Assembly (NCBI RefSeq): GCF_003228315.1
Contig: NZ_CP029693.1
Location: forward strand, 248,001-312,000
Length of the DNA: 64,000 nucleotides
DNA from: Pseudomonas putida
GTDB lineage: Bacteria; Pseudomonadota; Gammaproteobacteria; Pseudomonadales; Pseudomonadaceae
Reading direction: 5' to 3'
Part shown: in pieces, positions 7,490-16,175 of the stretch
Layout: each line of letters starts with the position of its first letter
Numbering within the stretch: the first letter of the stretch is position 1
Notes under the pieces: generated by a model
Seen by the model: the letters and a program-made list of their open reading frames with translations, nothing else
The model's database searches: none
What the model was told of the DNA's origin: nothing
Made by a program: the position numbers and the translations under genes

Positions 7490-8854
7490 TTACGCCTCCG
7501 TCAGATACCACCGCCAATCCTGCTCACCCACTTCAGCCATGAACTGCCGATACTCGGCGCGCTTGACCGCCAGATACACCCCCAGAAATTCCTGCCCTAA
7601 CGCATCCCGCGCCCACGCCGAATTCTCCAGCGCCGTCAGCGAAGTCAGCCAGTCGGTTGGCAGCAATTGCTTGGCCTGCGCATAGCCGTTGCCTTGCACC
7701 GGTTCACCCGGATCCAGGTCTTCGCGAATGCCGCGATGAATGCCCGCCAGGATCGCCGCTGCCGCCAGATAGGGGTTGGCATCGGCGCCGCAGATGCGGT
7801 GTTCGATGTGTCGGGTATGGGCCGGGCCGCCCGGCACGCGCAGGCTGACGGTGCGGTTGTCGACGCCCCAGGTCGGTGCCAGCGGCGCATAGCTGTTGGC
7901 CTGGAAGCGCCGGTAGGAGTTGGCATTGGGGCAGAACAGCAGCAGCGAATCGAGCAAGGATTCGAGCATGCCGCCGATGGCCGTGCGCAGCAGCGGGGTG
8001 CCCGCCGGGTCCTCGGATGCGAACAGGTTGCGGCCTTCGGCATCGGCGATGCTCACGTGCATGTGCATGCCGGTGCCCGCCAGATGATCGAAAGGTTTGG
8101 CCATGAACGTGGCCTGCATGCCGTGCTTGTGAGCGACGGCTTTGACCAGGCGTTTGTAGCGCACCGCCTGGTCCATCGCCTGCAAGGCATCGCCGTGTTC
8201 CAGGGTGATTTCCACCTGCCCGGGGGCATATTCGGAGATCGCTGTGCGCGCTGGAATATCGTGGAGTTTGCAGGCGGCATAGAGGTCGGCGAGGAACGGT
8301 TCGATCTGTTCCAGCTCGCGCAAACCGTAGACTTGGGTGTGTCGCGGTCGGCCACCGTCGGCATCCAGCGCCGGTTGCGGGCGACCGTTCTGATCACGCT
8401 TGGCATCGAGCAGATAGAACTCCAGCTCGCAGGCCATCACCGGGTAATAACCCTCGGCTTTCAGATCGTCGATGACCTTGATCAGCAGGTGGCGCGGGTC
8501 GGCAATGCTCGCCGGCATGCCTTCTTGCGGGTGCATGCTGACCTGCACGGCGGCGGTCGGAATCTGCCGCCACGGCATGCGCACCAGGCTGCCTTCCAGC
8601 GGGTAGGCACGGCAGTCGATATCGCCCACGTCCCAGACCAGCCCCGAGTTCTCGACGTCTTCGCCTTGTACGGTCAGGCCGAGGATGGTACTGGGCAGCG
8701 GCCGCCCGCTTTCGTACACCGCCAGCAGTTCTTCGCGGTGCAGCAGTTTGCCGCGCGGTACGCCGTTGGCATCGAGAATGAACAGCTCGAACATCTCGAT
8801 GTCCGGGTTGTTGGCGAGAAAGTTTTGCGCATCTTCAAGGGCTGCGAATTTCAT
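7490..8854 (-). CDS. Glutamine synthetase family protein, PuuA-like
   Basis: A 454-residue type I glutamine synthetase homologue, similar in length to gamma-glutamylputrescine synthetase. The C-terminal catalytic domain shows the metal-binding CELEFYLLD, GTGMHMHVSI and the glutamate-binding ANSYRRFQ, then NRTVSLRVPGG and HIEHRICGADANPYL. Such enzymes join glutamate to an amine using ATP. The first gene of a minus-strand run with a PuuB-like oxidase and an ABC importer, which suggests uptake and gamma-glutamylation of an amine. No adenylylation-loop evidence was seen. It could act on a substrate other than putrescine. Confidence 0.85.
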   Translation of the reverse strand: MKFAALEDAQNFLANNPDIEMFELFILDANGVPRGKLLHREELLAVYESGRPLPSTILGLTVQGEDVENSGLVWDVGDIDCRAYPLEGSLVRMPWRQIPTAAVQVSMHPQEGMPASIADPRHLLIKVIDDLKAEGYYPVMACELEFYLLDAKRDQNGRPQPALDADGGRPRHTQVYGLRELEQIEPFLADLYAACKLHDIPARTAISEYAPGQVEITLEHGDALQAMDQAVRYKRLVKAVAHKHGMQATFMAKPFDHLAGTGMHMHVSIADAEGRNLFASEDPAGTPLLRTAIGGMLESLLDSLLLFCPNANSYRRFQANSYAPLAPTWGVDNRTVSLRVPGGPAHTRHIEHRICGADANPYLAAAAILAGIHRGIREDLDPGEPVQGNGYAQAKQLLPTDWLTSLTALENSAWARDALGQEFLGVYLAVKRAEYRQFMAEVGEQDWRWYLTEA

Positions 8855-9247
8855 GGTTCGTCACTCACGTTGGCGCCCCGCGGGCGCACGGATTCAGGCC
8901 AGGACACGACGACGGATACAGGTCCGGTGCGTGCTGACAGCGATAGCGAAAAGGGCAGGGGCTCGCGCCGTTGTAAACGGACTCAGGCGAGCAGGCAGCT
9001 ATCCGGCGGGCGTGCGGAGTGACGCAGTTTTGAGCGGCTCAGGGCCATGGGCAGGTTGACGATTCGGTTCATGAGGCAATGCCGTCCAAGGCCTGCTGCG
9101 AGGCGGCCTGAAGCGAGACGTGATGCTCTGACGGTGCGTTACGCATGACTCATGTTTCCAGAGGCGGAAATCGTCGGAGGCCGTTGGCCGGCCATCCGTG
9201 GGTGTCTGGATACTAGGGGTGAAAGGGGGTGCGTGTAAATGTTTGTT
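8855..9247. other. Intergenic region upstream of the PuuA-like operon
   Basis: 393 nt between the end of chrA and the glutamine synthetase start, both on the minus strand. It should hold the promoter of the PuuA-like operon and the end of the chrA transcript. I see no REPIN, strong hairpin with T-tract, or credible small gene here. Confidence 0.4.
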
Positions 9248-10606
9248 TCATCGCACAAGGAACACAGCGAGTCCGATCAGGCCACAACCGATCAGCACCT
9301 CGATCACCCCACGCTTGAACCGCAGCAGTGCCACGGCAGCGGCGAGGGCGATCAGCAGGGAAGGCCAGTCCAGCCGGCCGCTGAAGCCTTGGGGCCAGAG
9401 CACGTGGTAGGCGAAGAAGCACGCCAGATTGAGAATCACACCAACCACCGCCGCCGTAATGGCGGTCAATGGCGCGGTGAATTTGAGCTCGTTGTGGGTC
9501 GATTCCACCAAGGGTCCGCCGGCCAGGATGAACAGAAACGAGGGCAGGAATGTGAACCAGGTCACCAGTGTCGCGGCCACGGCGCCGGCGACAAAGGCCT
9601 GGTCCGCGCCGAACACCTGATGCACATAACCACCGATGAAACCGACGAAGGCGACGACCATGATCAAGGGGCCAGGTGTGGTTTCGCCGAGCGCCAGGCC
9701 GTCGATCATCTGCGTCGGTGTGAGCCAGCCGTAGTGGCCGACCGCGCCCTGGTACACGTACGGCAACACGGCGTAGGCGCCACCGAAAGTCAGCAAGGCC
9801 GCCTTGGTGAAGAACCAGCCCATCTGGGTCAGCGTGCCTTGCCAGTCGAACAGTGCAGTGAGCAGGGCCATGGGCAGCGTCCACAACAGAGCGCCGATCA
9901 ACATCAGGCGCAGCAACTTTGCGCCACTGAATCGGGCGTGGGCCGGTGTGGGGGTGTCGTCATCGATCAGCGCCGGGCCAAAGCTTTTGTTCGCCGCACT
10001 GTGTCCGCCAATGCTGAATTTTTCCGGTGCCAGTCGCCCGCCGAAATAACCGGTCAGCGCCGCGCCCAGCACGATCAGCGGGAAGGGCACGTTGAGTACG
10101 AAGATGGCCACGAACGCCGCCCCGGCGATTCCCCATAGCCAGCCATTCTTCAGGGCGCGGGAACCGATCCGGTGCGCGGCCTGCACCACGATGGCCGTCA
10201 CCGCCGGCTTGATCCCGTAGAAAAGCCCGGCCACCGCCGGCACTTCACCGAAGGCGATGTACACCCACGACAGCGCGATCAGGATGAACAGCGACGGCAA
10301 CACGAACAGCGCGCCGGCGATCACGCCGCCCCAGGTGCGGTGCATCAGCCAGCCGATGTAGGTGGCCAGTTGCTGGGCCTCGGGACCGGGCAGCAACATG
10401 CAGTAGTTGAGGGCGTGGAGGAAGCGCCGCTCGGAAATCCAGCGCCGACGCTCGACCAATTCCTGATGCATGATCGAGATCTGGCCGGCCGGCCCGCCGA
10501 AACTGATGAAGCCGAGCTTGAGCCAGAAGCGCAGGGCTTCGCGCAGGCTGATGGGTTGGGGCTTTGCGGGCTCGTCTTTCCGTTTCGGGGCAGGCGTGAG
10601 GCTCAA
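9248..10606 (-). CDS. chrA: Chromate transporter family protein (two-domain ChrA)
   Basis: A 452-residue inner-membrane protein of the long-chain CHR family, made of two homologous halves. Each half begins with a typical motif: [14 protein letters not shown] near residue 32 and [18 protein letters not shown] in the second half, with [13 protein letters not shown] and [12 protein letters not shown] following. Known members expel chromate, related oxyanions may also be carried. It starts with TTG at 10606 with AGGGA about 9 nt upstream; no ATG is available near the expected N-terminus. It lies only 44 nt after moaE on the same strand, so it is probably transcribed with moaCDE, which hints at a role in oxyanion (molybdate or chromate) handling. 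Confidence 0.88.
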   Translation of the reverse strand: MSLTPAPKRKDEPAKPQPISLREALRFWLKLGFISFGGPAGQISIMHQELVERRRWISERRFLHALNYCMLLPGPEAQQLATYIGWLMHRTWGGVIAGALFVLPSLFILIALSWVYIAFGEVPAVAGLFYGIKPAVTAIVVQAAHRIGSRALKNGWLWGIAGAAFVAIFVLNVPFPLIVLGAALTGYFGGRLAPEKFSIGGHSAANKSFGPALIDDDTPTPAHARFSGAKLLRLMLIGALLWTLPMALLTALFDWQGTLTQMGWFFTKAALLTFGGAYAVLPYVYQGAVGHYGWLTPTQMIDGLALGETTPGPLIMVVAFVGFIGGYVHQVFGADQAFVAGAVAATLVTWFTFLPSFLFILAGGPLVESTHNELKFTAPLTAITAAVVGVILNLACFFAYHVLWPQGFSGRLDWPSLLIALAAAVALLRFKRGVIEVLIGCGLIGLAVFLVR

Positions 10607-10650
10607 GGGTCGTTTCCCTGTGTCGAGGCGCTTTGAGCCTGTGACTGTAG

Positions 10651-11139
10651 CTAGGCGGGAGGCGCTTGCACAGGCGATTGTTGATCGGCCACCCGCCAGC
10701 GTTCGACGGCGGTCCGATCGCTGTCACGGGCATCGACCCAGCGCGAACCCTGCGCGCCATCCTCGCGCTTCCAGAACGGCGCATCGGTCTTGAGGTAATC
10801 CATGATGAACGCGCAGGCGTCGAAAGCCGCTTGCCGATGCTGGCTGCTCACGCCCACGAAGACGATCGGGTCGGTGACCGACAACTGGCCGATTCGGTGC
10901 ACGATCACGACCTCGTTCAGCGGCCAGCGGGCCTGGGCGTTGTCGATGATTTTTTCCAGCGAGCGCTCGGTCATGCCGGGGTAGTGTTCCAGAAACAGAC
11001 TGCTCACGAACTCGCCCTGATTGATGTCCCGCACGTAGCCGACAAAACTGACCACGGCACCCACCGCCGGATCATTGGCCCGCAGGCTGTCGATCAACTG
11101 CCCGGCATCGAACGCTTTGTATTGCACGCGAACCGTCAT
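10651..11139 (-). CDS. moaE: Molybdopterin synthase catalytic subunit
   Basis: A 162-residue MoaE. Family features are [12 protein letters not shown] near residue 27, [18 protein letters not shown], and [12 protein letters not shown] with the conserved active-site lysines. It converts cyclic pyranopterin monophosphate to molybdopterin using sulfur carried on the MoaD C-terminus. Its start lies 3 nt after the moaD stop, so the two subunits are co-translated. The C-terminal 15 residues (rich in Gln, Pro, Ala) exceed the family core. Confidence 0.93.
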   Translation of the reverse strand: MTVRVQYKAFDAGQLIDSLRANDPAVGAVVSFVGYVRDINQGEFVSSLFLEHYPGMTERSLEKIIDNAQARWPLNEVVIVHRIGQLSVTDPIVFVGVSSQHRQAAFDACAFIMDYLKTDAPFWKREDGAQGSRWVDARDSDRTAVERWRVADQQSPVQAPPA

Positions 11140-11142
11140 GCC

Positions 11143-11394
11143 TCAACCCCCGGTGACCGGTGGGAAAAAGGCGATCTCGTCGAAGTCCTCGATCGCCCGA
11201 TCGGTGTGGCACAGCTCCTGGTTCAGCGCGCACATCAGGTTGTTCTCGCCCAGCACCTCGGACCATTTTTCACCACGGGCCATCAGCAGCCGGCGCACGT
11301 CTTCGATGGTCCTGAGGTCGTCGTTCAGGGGTAGTCTTTCACCGCCCAGGCTGAGCTGCTCGCGGTAGCGGGCGAAGTAGTTGATCAGGATCAT
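11143..11394 (-). CDS. moaD: Molybdopterin synthase sulfur-carrier subunit
   Basis: An 83-residue ubiquitin-fold protein that ends in the diagnostic Gly-Gly (FFPPVTGG), the site of adenylation and thiocarboxylation. The start ATG at 11394 overlaps the moaC stop in a 4-nt ATGA junction. The frame is open further upstream but only inside moaC. It delivers sulfur to MoaE, encoded next. Confidence 0.92.
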   Translation of the reverse strand: MILINYFARYREQLSLGGERLPLNDDLRTIEDVRRLLMARGEKWSEVLGENNLMCALNQELCHTDRAIEDFDEIAFFPPVTGG

Positions 11395-11897
11395 TGGGCG
11401 TCCTCGAAGGTGAAGTGGCCCGAGCGACCACCTTGTTTGCTGAGCAGGCGGATGTCGTCGATGACCATGCCGCGGTCCACCGCCTTGCACATGTCATACA
11501 GAGTCAGGGCGGCCACGCTGACGGCGGTCAGGGCTTCCAGTTCGACACCGGTCTGGCCTTCGACGCGGCAGGTGGCGACGATTTTCACGCTGTCCGGCGG
11601 GCAGGCCTTGAGTTCGACGCGGATCGAACTGAGCAGCAGGGTGTGGCACAGCGGGATCAGCTCGCTGGTTTTCTTCGCCGCCATGATCCCGGCGATGCGC
11701 GCCACGGCGAACACATCGCCCTTGGGGTGGCCGTCGCCCTGGATCAGCGCCAGGGTTTGCGGGCGCATGCGCACCCAGGCCTGGGCTTGCGCCTCACGTT
11801 GGGTCGCTTGCTTGTCGCTGACATCGACCATGTTGGCGTGACCCTGGCTGTCGAGGTGGGTCAAGCCAGTGGGGGGTATATCCGAAGGGGTTGTCAC
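11391..11897 (-). CDS. moaC: Cyclic pyranopterin monophosphate synthase
   Basis: A 168-residue MoaC, slightly longer than usual at the N-terminus. Motifs are MVDVSDK near residue 23, [27 protein letters not shown] active-site region near 65-82, [23 protein letters not shown], and the C-terminal KQGGRSG. It works after MoaA to form the first stable pterin intermediate. It heads a moaC-moaD-moaE unit with tight overlaps. A composite operator-like motif (12013-12054) lies 116 nt upstream and points toward this gene. Confidence 0.93.
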   Translation of the reverse strand: MTTPSDIPPTGLTHLDSQGHANMVDVSDKQATQREAQAQAWVRMRPQTLALIQGDGHPKGDVFAVARIAGIMAAKKTSELIPLCHTLLLSSIRVELKACPPDSVKIVATCRVEGQTGVELEALTAVSVAALTLYDMCKAVDRGMVIDDIRLLSKQGGRSGHFTFEDAQ

Positions 11898-12012
11898 GGG
11901 TTACTCCTGCGCCTGTCAGCGCGGTGATCGTGTGGAGGCATCATGCCGGGCTGAAGTTGCGCAGTGCAGTGCAGCGCTGAATCAAGTTCAGGCTATGGGT
12001 AACTTATTAGTG

Positions 12013-12054
12013 CGTCCAATCACTTGTTCCGATGTGCCGATTGGTGATGTCTAT
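12013..12054 (-). promoter_or_regulatory. Composite LysR-type operator candidate, site 1 (toward moaC)
   Basis: Read on the minus strand: ATAGA (12050-12054), 5 nt, CCAAT in place of TCGAT, 15 nt, AGTGATTGGACG (12013-12024). The T-N11-A of the first half is kept. TTGGAC resembles a -35 box, with CATAGC 16 nt downstream as a possible -10. It is one of five copies with the same spacing. Confidence 0.7.
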
Positions 12055-12101
12055 TGCGATGTTCGAAGTTGTCGTTTTTATATTTAATTAATCAACGAAC
12101 A

Positions 12102-12989
12102 TTATTTCTGAGTAAATAAAAGTTTGGCTTCGGCGAAGCATTTTTCGGCAATCGCCGAACGCGGTTCGGTCTTGCGCATCACCAGGCCCAGGGGCGCGAG
12201 CACACTGGCATCCGGCAGGTCGATGAACGCCAGGTGTTCGATGGGCTCTTCCAGGCCGCTGTCCAGCGGCATGATCGCGCAGCAAAAGCCTTCGTGGATG
12301 GCCTGGAGCAACTGGTAAGTCGAGTCGCTTTCCATGATCGGCTGCGGGTTCAGCCCACGGCTGCGGAAGCTCAGGTCGATGGATTTGCGGTAGTGCATGC
12401 CCGTGCTGAGCATGCCCAGGGGCAGTTCGGCGGCGTCTTCCCAGCTCATTTCAGTGCCGTCGAAATGGAAGTGGCGGGTGTCGTAGAGCAGGCCGACGCG
12501 GGTCTCGCCGATCTCGAAGCACTCGAAGTAGTTGGGGTTGACGTGATCCAGGTAGCACACGCCCAGGTCCAGTTGATTGTTGCCCAGGCTTTCGATGATC
12601 TGGTCGGAACTCAGGGATGACAGGCTGAACTTGAGTTCGGGGAAGCTGTGGGACAGGCCCTTGATGTAGCTGACCGGGTTGAAGCTGCTCAGCGGCACCA
12701 GGCCCAGTCGCAGGTGACCTACCAGTTGACCCCGGCACGCCGCGGCTTCGGCGAACAGCCCGTCATGGGCGGCCAGCAGGGTCTTGGCCCAGGCCAGCAC
12801 CCGTTCTCCGGCCTGGGTGAACCCTTCGAAACGCTGGCCACGGGTGACCAGTTCCAGGTCCAGTTCATCCTCCAGGTTGCGCAGGCGCATCGACAGGGTC
12901 GGCTGGGTAATGTGGCAGCGCGCGGCGGCCTGGCCGAAATGACGGGTCTGCTCGAGGGCGATCAGGAACTTGAGTTGTTTGATGTCCAT
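12102..12989 (-). CDS. LysR-family regulator inside the molybdenum-cofactor cluster
   Basis: A 295-residue LysR protein. The N-terminal winged helix-turn-helix is residues 1-60 (MDIKQLKFLIALEQTRHFG, then TQPTLSMRLRNLEDELDLEL), followed by an effector-binding domain of two lobes (LRLGLVPLSS, YDTRHFHF, GFCCAIMPLD). The ATG at 12989 was chosen since it matches the family start; the frame is open for 18 codons upstream. It is flanked by operator-like sites before moaC, itself, moaB, moaA and ydeP, so I infer it controls this cluster and its own gene. The effector is unknown. Confidence 0.88.
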   Translation of the reverse strand: MDIKQLKFLIALEQTRHFGQAAARCHITQPTLSMRLRNLEDELDLELVTRGQRFEGFTQAGERVLAWAKTLLAAHDGLFAEAAACRGQLVGHLRLGLVPLSSFNPVSYIKGLSHSFPELKFSLSSLSSDQIIESLGNNQLDLGVCYLDHVNPNYFECFEIGETRVGLLYDTRHFHFDGTEMSWEDAAELPLGMLSTGMHYRKSIDLSFRSRGLNPQPIMESDSTYQLLQAIHEGFCCAIMPLDSGLEEPIEHLAFIDLPDASVLAPLGLVMRKTEPRSAIAEKCFAEAKLLFTQK

Positions 12990-13082
12990 GACGGCACCTG
13001 CTGGGGGATGGAAAGAGAGGTAAGTATTGACTCGGGTGCACAAGACACAAGGTGTGTGGACGATCTCATTGTCACGGGCGAG

Positions 13083-13124
13083 CGTCCAATCACTGTTATT
13101 TAAAGGGTTATCGATCAGCTCTAT
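13083..13124 (-). promoter_or_regulatory. Composite LysR-type operator candidate, site 2 (toward lysR)
   Basis: Read on the minus strand: ATAGA (13120-13124), 5 nt, TCGAT, 15 nt, AGTGATTGGACG (13083-13094), which ends 94 nt before the lysR start. Perfect match to the five-site consensus, which suggests autoregulation. Confidence 0.75.
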
Positions 13125-13130
13125 CGAACC

Positions 13131-13234
13131 CCTGTAGGAGCGAGCATGCTCGCGATGAACGCACAGGCAACGCGGGCATTCAGAAAGAGTGCGTTATCGT
13201 TGACGACCATCGCGAGCAGGCTCGCTCCTACAGG
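13131..13234. repeat. REPIN (paired inverted REP)
   Basis: A paired REP (CCTGTAGGAGCGAGCATGC .. CTCGCTCCTACAGG). It sits between the two back-to-back operator-like sites of the lysR/moaB intergenic region. One arm has CATGC instead of CCTGC in the core. Confidence 0.88.
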
Positions 13235-13260
13235 GTATTGGGTGCATCCGTTAGTTGGTG

Positions 13261-13302
13261 ATAGACGGGGTCGATAGTGTGGTTGGTTAGAGTGATTAGA
13301 CA
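13261..13302 (+). promoter_or_regulatory. Composite LysR-type operator candidate, site 3 (toward moaB)
   Basis: ATAGA (13261-13265), CGGGG, TCGAT (13271-13275), 15 nt, AGTGATTAGACA (13291-13302). TTAGAC could be the -35 box, with CTTAGT (13319-13324) 17 nt further on as the -10. It ends 62 nt before the moaB start. Confidence 0.78.
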
Positions 13303-13363
13303 ATATTTGTTCGGCGGACTTAGTCTCTGAAAGTTATTTAACTTATATCTGCCGGAGAGTCTC

Positions 13364-13903
13364 ATGAGCGTTAAACCGGATGCACTGTTTATACCCTTGA
13401 ATATTGCCGTGCTGACGGTGAGCGATACCCGTGAATACGCCAATGACACCTCCGGGCAGTTGCTGGTCAGTCGCCTGCTGGAAGCCGGTCACACCCTCAG
13501 TGAACGCAACCTGCTCAAGGACGACCTGTACAAGATCCGTGCGCAGGTGGCGACCTGGATTGCCGACGACAACATCCAGGTGGTGCTGATCACCGGTGGC
13601 ACGGGCTTCACCGGACGCGACAGCACGCCGGAAGCGGTGGCCTGCCTGCTGGACAAGCAAATCGATGGTTTCGGCGAGCTGTTCCGGGCCATTTCCATCC
13701 TCGACATCGGCACTTCTACCGTGCAGAGCCGGGCCCTGGCCGGCCTGGCCAATGGCACGCTGGTGTGCTGCCTGCCCGGTTCCACCGGCGCCTGCCGCAC
13801 TGCCTGGGAGGGCATCCTCGCCGAACAGCTGGACGCCCGGCATCGGCCCTGCAATTTCGTCCCGCATCTGAAATCCGTGCAAGCCTGCGGGCCTCGCGGA
13901 TGA
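13364..13903 (+). CDS. moaB: MoaB/Mog-type molybdenum cofactor protein
   Basis: A 179-residue MoaB. It shows IAVLTVSDTRE near residue 15, LITGGTGFTGRDSTPEAV near 76-93, which is the molybdopterin-binding signature, FGELFR and CLPGSTGACRTAW. The family adenylylates molybdopterin or binds it before MoeA acts; bacterial MoaB can be less active than MogA. The stop overlaps the moeA ATG (ATGA). AGAG-type ribosome site (CCGGAGAG) precedes the ATG. Confidence 0.92.
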   Translation: MSVKPDALFIPLNIAVLTVSDTREYANDTSGQLLVSRLLEAGHTLSERNLLKDDLYKIRAQVATWIADDNIQVVLITGGTGFTGRDSTPEAVACLLDKQIDGFGELFRAISILDIGTSTVQSRALAGLANGTLVCCLPGSTGACRTAWEGILAEQLDARHRPCNFVPHLKSVQACGPRG

Positions 13904-15120
13904 ATACAGCCTTGAAGAACGCTTCGCCGCTGATGCCGGTAGAGGAGGCCATCAGCCAATTGCTGGCCATGGCCGAATTGCGGCGACTACAGGACAGCGA
14001 ATCGATACCGCTGAGTGCCGCCCGGCAACGGGTGTTGGCCAATGATCTGCTGGCGACGCTGGATCTGCCGCCATGGCCCAACAGTGCCATGGACGGTTAT
14101 GCCCTGAACGTGGAAGGTTGGGACGGCCGGCCGTTGCCGGTGTCGCAGCAGGTGTTTGCCGGGCAGGCGCCCGCAGCGCTGGCAGCGGGCACCTGCGCGC
14201 GGATCTTCACGGGGGCGCCGGTGCCAAAGGGCGCCAATGCCGTACAGATGCAGGAGAACACCCGCGTGCTGGAGGACGGGCGCATCCAGTTCATGCAGCT
14301 ACCGGCCGCCGGCAGCAACATCCGCCCGCAAGGCCAGGAGAACCGCGCCGGTGATGTGTTGCTCAAGGCCGGCAAGCGCCTGGGACCATTCGAGCTGGCG
14401 GTCGCGGCGGCGCAGGGCTGCACCCATGTGCAGGTGGTGCGCCGGCCTCGCGTGGCATTGCTGTCCACCGGCAATGAACTGCTCGAACCCGGTACACCGC
14501 TCAAGCCAGGCAGCATCTACAACAGCAATCGCACCTTGTTGAACCACTGGCTGGAGGCCTTGGGTTGCGAGGTCATCGATGCCGGGATTCTGCCTGACGA
14601 GCTGAAGCAGACGCGGCTGCGGCTCGAACAATTGCAGCACGGGGCGGACCTGATCCTGACCACCGGTGGCGTGTCCGCCGGAGATGCCGACTGCCTCGGC
14701 CAGGTGTTGCGCGAATGCGGTAAACCCTTGCTGTGGAAACTCTCGATCAAACCCGGAAAACCCCTGACCGTCGGCCAGTTCGGCGAGGTACCGGTGATTG
14801 GTTTGCCGGGCAATCCGACCTCGGCGCTGGTGACCTTTGGCCTGCTGGCGCGGGCCTATCTGTTGCGGATTCAAGGTGTGGAATCGGTCGAGCCGCTGAG
14901 CTTTCCGGTCCCAGTGGACTTTGCCTGGCCCAAGCCCGGAAGTCGCCGGGAATACCTGCGCGTCAGACTGGAAAACGGCCGGGCGGTGCTTTATCCGAAC
15001 CAGAGTTCGGGTGTGTTGTTGGGGGCATCCTGGGCCGATGGGCTGGTGGAAGTGCTGGAAGGCCGGACGCTGAAAGAGGGCGACAGTGTGCAGTTTATCC
15101 CGTTCAGTGAACTGTTCTGA
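13900..15120 (+). CDS. moeA: Molybdopterin molybdotransferase
   Basis: A 406-residue MoeA, the usual length. Motifs are NSAMDGYAL near residue 63, IFTGAPVPKGANAVQMQE near 105, TGNELLEPG, TTGGVSAGDAD near 260, and PGNPTSALVTF near 305. It inserts molybdate into adenylylated molybdopterin. The ATG at 13900 overlaps the moaB TGA at 13901-13903. The frame is open upstream within moaB, which is not a plausible start. It is followed by a long REPIN hairpin. Confidence 0.94.
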   Translation: MNTALKNASPLMPVEEAISQLLAMAELRRLQDSESIPLSAARQRVLANDLLATLDLPPWPNSAMDGYALNVEGWDGRPLPVSQQVFAGQAPAALAAGTCARIFTGAPVPKGANAVQMQENTRVLEDGRIQFMQLPAAGSNIRPQGQENRAGDVLLKAGKRLGPFELAVAAAQGCTHVQVVRRPRVALLSTGNELLEPGTPLKPGSIYNSNRTLLNHWLEALGCEVIDAGILPDELKQTRLRLEQLQHGADLILTTGGVSAGDADCLGQVLRECGKPLLWKLSIKPGKPLTVGQFGEVPVIGLPGNPTSALVTFGLLARAYLLRIQGVESVEPLSFPVPVDFAWPKPGSRREYLRVRLENGRAVLYPNQSSGVLLGASWADGLVEVLEGRTLKEGDSVQFIPFSELF

Positions 15121-15143
15121 ATTGATGTTGAATGAATTGTCGC

Positions 15144-15238
15144 CATCGCGAGCAAGCTTTGCTCCTACAGGTTTTTGTGTCGTTCGCTTGGTTCGAGAAC
15201 GACACAAAACCCTGTAGGAGCAAAGCTTGCTCGCGATG
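15144..15238. repeat. REPIN forming a near-perfect 95-nt hairpin after moeA
   Basis: Outer arms CATCGCGAGCAAGCTTTGC and its complement continue into inner complementary arms (TTTTGTGTCGTTC / GAGAACGACACAAAA), so nearly the whole element pairs. It lies between the convergent moeA and bestrophin genes, where it may act as a transcript-end barrier. Confidence 0.88.
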
Positions 15239-15271
15239 AGGCCAGTACATTCAACAAAGAAATTTCGCTTA

Positions 15272-16171
15272 TCAGCTCAGAACGAAATCCACCGGCTCAA
15301 GCTGCGGCGGCAGTTCGGTGGCGCCCATGGCACTCAGCACATCGCGCTCGATGCCGCGCACGATGGCGTCAGTGGGCAGGTCGTTTTCGTCGCGGCCGAA
15401 GGGGTCTTCCAGTTCGTCGGCGATCGCATCCAGGCCGAAGAAGGTGTAGCTGACAATCGCGGTGAAGATCGGTGTCAGCCAGCCCAGCGGCTCGGCCATG
15501 GCGAAGGGCAGAAGGATGCAGAACAGGTAAATGGTCCGGTGCAGCAGCAGGGTGTAGGGAAACGGCAGCGGCGTGTTCTTGATTCGCTCGCACACCGCCT
15601 GTGCATGGGTCAGGCTGGTCAGGTGGTTGGCCATCAACGTGTAGCGCCAGTCGTTGATAGCGCCGGATTCGCTGAGTGCCGAGCAGTGCTGGCCGACCCG
15701 CAGCAGCACCTGTCCGCCGATGTCCTGGGTGCCGGCGTTGGGCAGCGGCTGCAGCCACTCACCGCTGGCGGCCAGTTCGTTCTCCTTGCGCAGCCTGGCG
15801 TTGAGCGCGTGGGCGAAGCCGCACAGGTTGCTCAGCAGGGTGCGTCGTTCACCGACATCCTTGATGACCTGGGTTTCGCGAATCATCGAGCGAATCGCCA
15901 CGATCACATCGCCCCAGGCCTTGCGCGCCTCATACCAGCGGTCGTAGCAGGCGTTGTTGCGAAAGCTCATGAAGATCGACAGCGACAGACCCAACAGGGT
16001 GAAAGGCGTGGCACTGACCTTGGAGAAGTAACTGGGGTGCAGGGTTTCGGCCAGGACAATGGCCGAGGCAAGCAGCGTCACCATCAGGCTGCGCAGGGCG
16101 ATGCGCTTGGCAATCGAACCCTTGAGCGACGTCAGGACGCCGATCAGGTTGGGTTTGGGTCTGACGATCAT
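15272..16171 (-). CDS. Bestrophin-family anion channel
   Basis: A 299-residue inner-membrane protein of the bacterial bestrophin (UPF0187/YneE) family. It shows the N-terminal MIVRPKPNLIGVLTSLKGS, a first membrane span near 25-45, FRNNACYDRWYEARKAWG near residue 72, and the C-terminal TFFGLDAIADELEDPFG. Relatives are pentameric channels, some selective for anions such as chloride, others passing cations. The start codon lies 4 nt after the moaA stop, so it should be co-translated with moaA, an unusual partner. The reason for this pairing is unknown. Confidence 0.88.
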   Translation of the reverse strand: MIVRPKPNLIGVLTSLKGSIAKRIALRSLMVTLLASAIVLAETLHPSYFSKVSATPFTLLGLSLSIFMSFRNNACYDRWYEARKAWGDVIVAIRSMIRETQVIKDVGERRTLLSNLCGFAHALNARLRKENELAASGEWLQPLPNAGTQDIGGQVLLRVGQHCSALSESGAINDWRYTLMANHLTSLTHAQAVCERIKNTPLPFPYTLLLHRTIYLFCILLPFAMAEPLGWLTPIFTAIVSYTFFGLDAIADELEDPFGRDENDLPTDAIVRGIERDVLSAMGATELPPQLEPVDFVLS

Positions 16172-16175
16172 GGTT

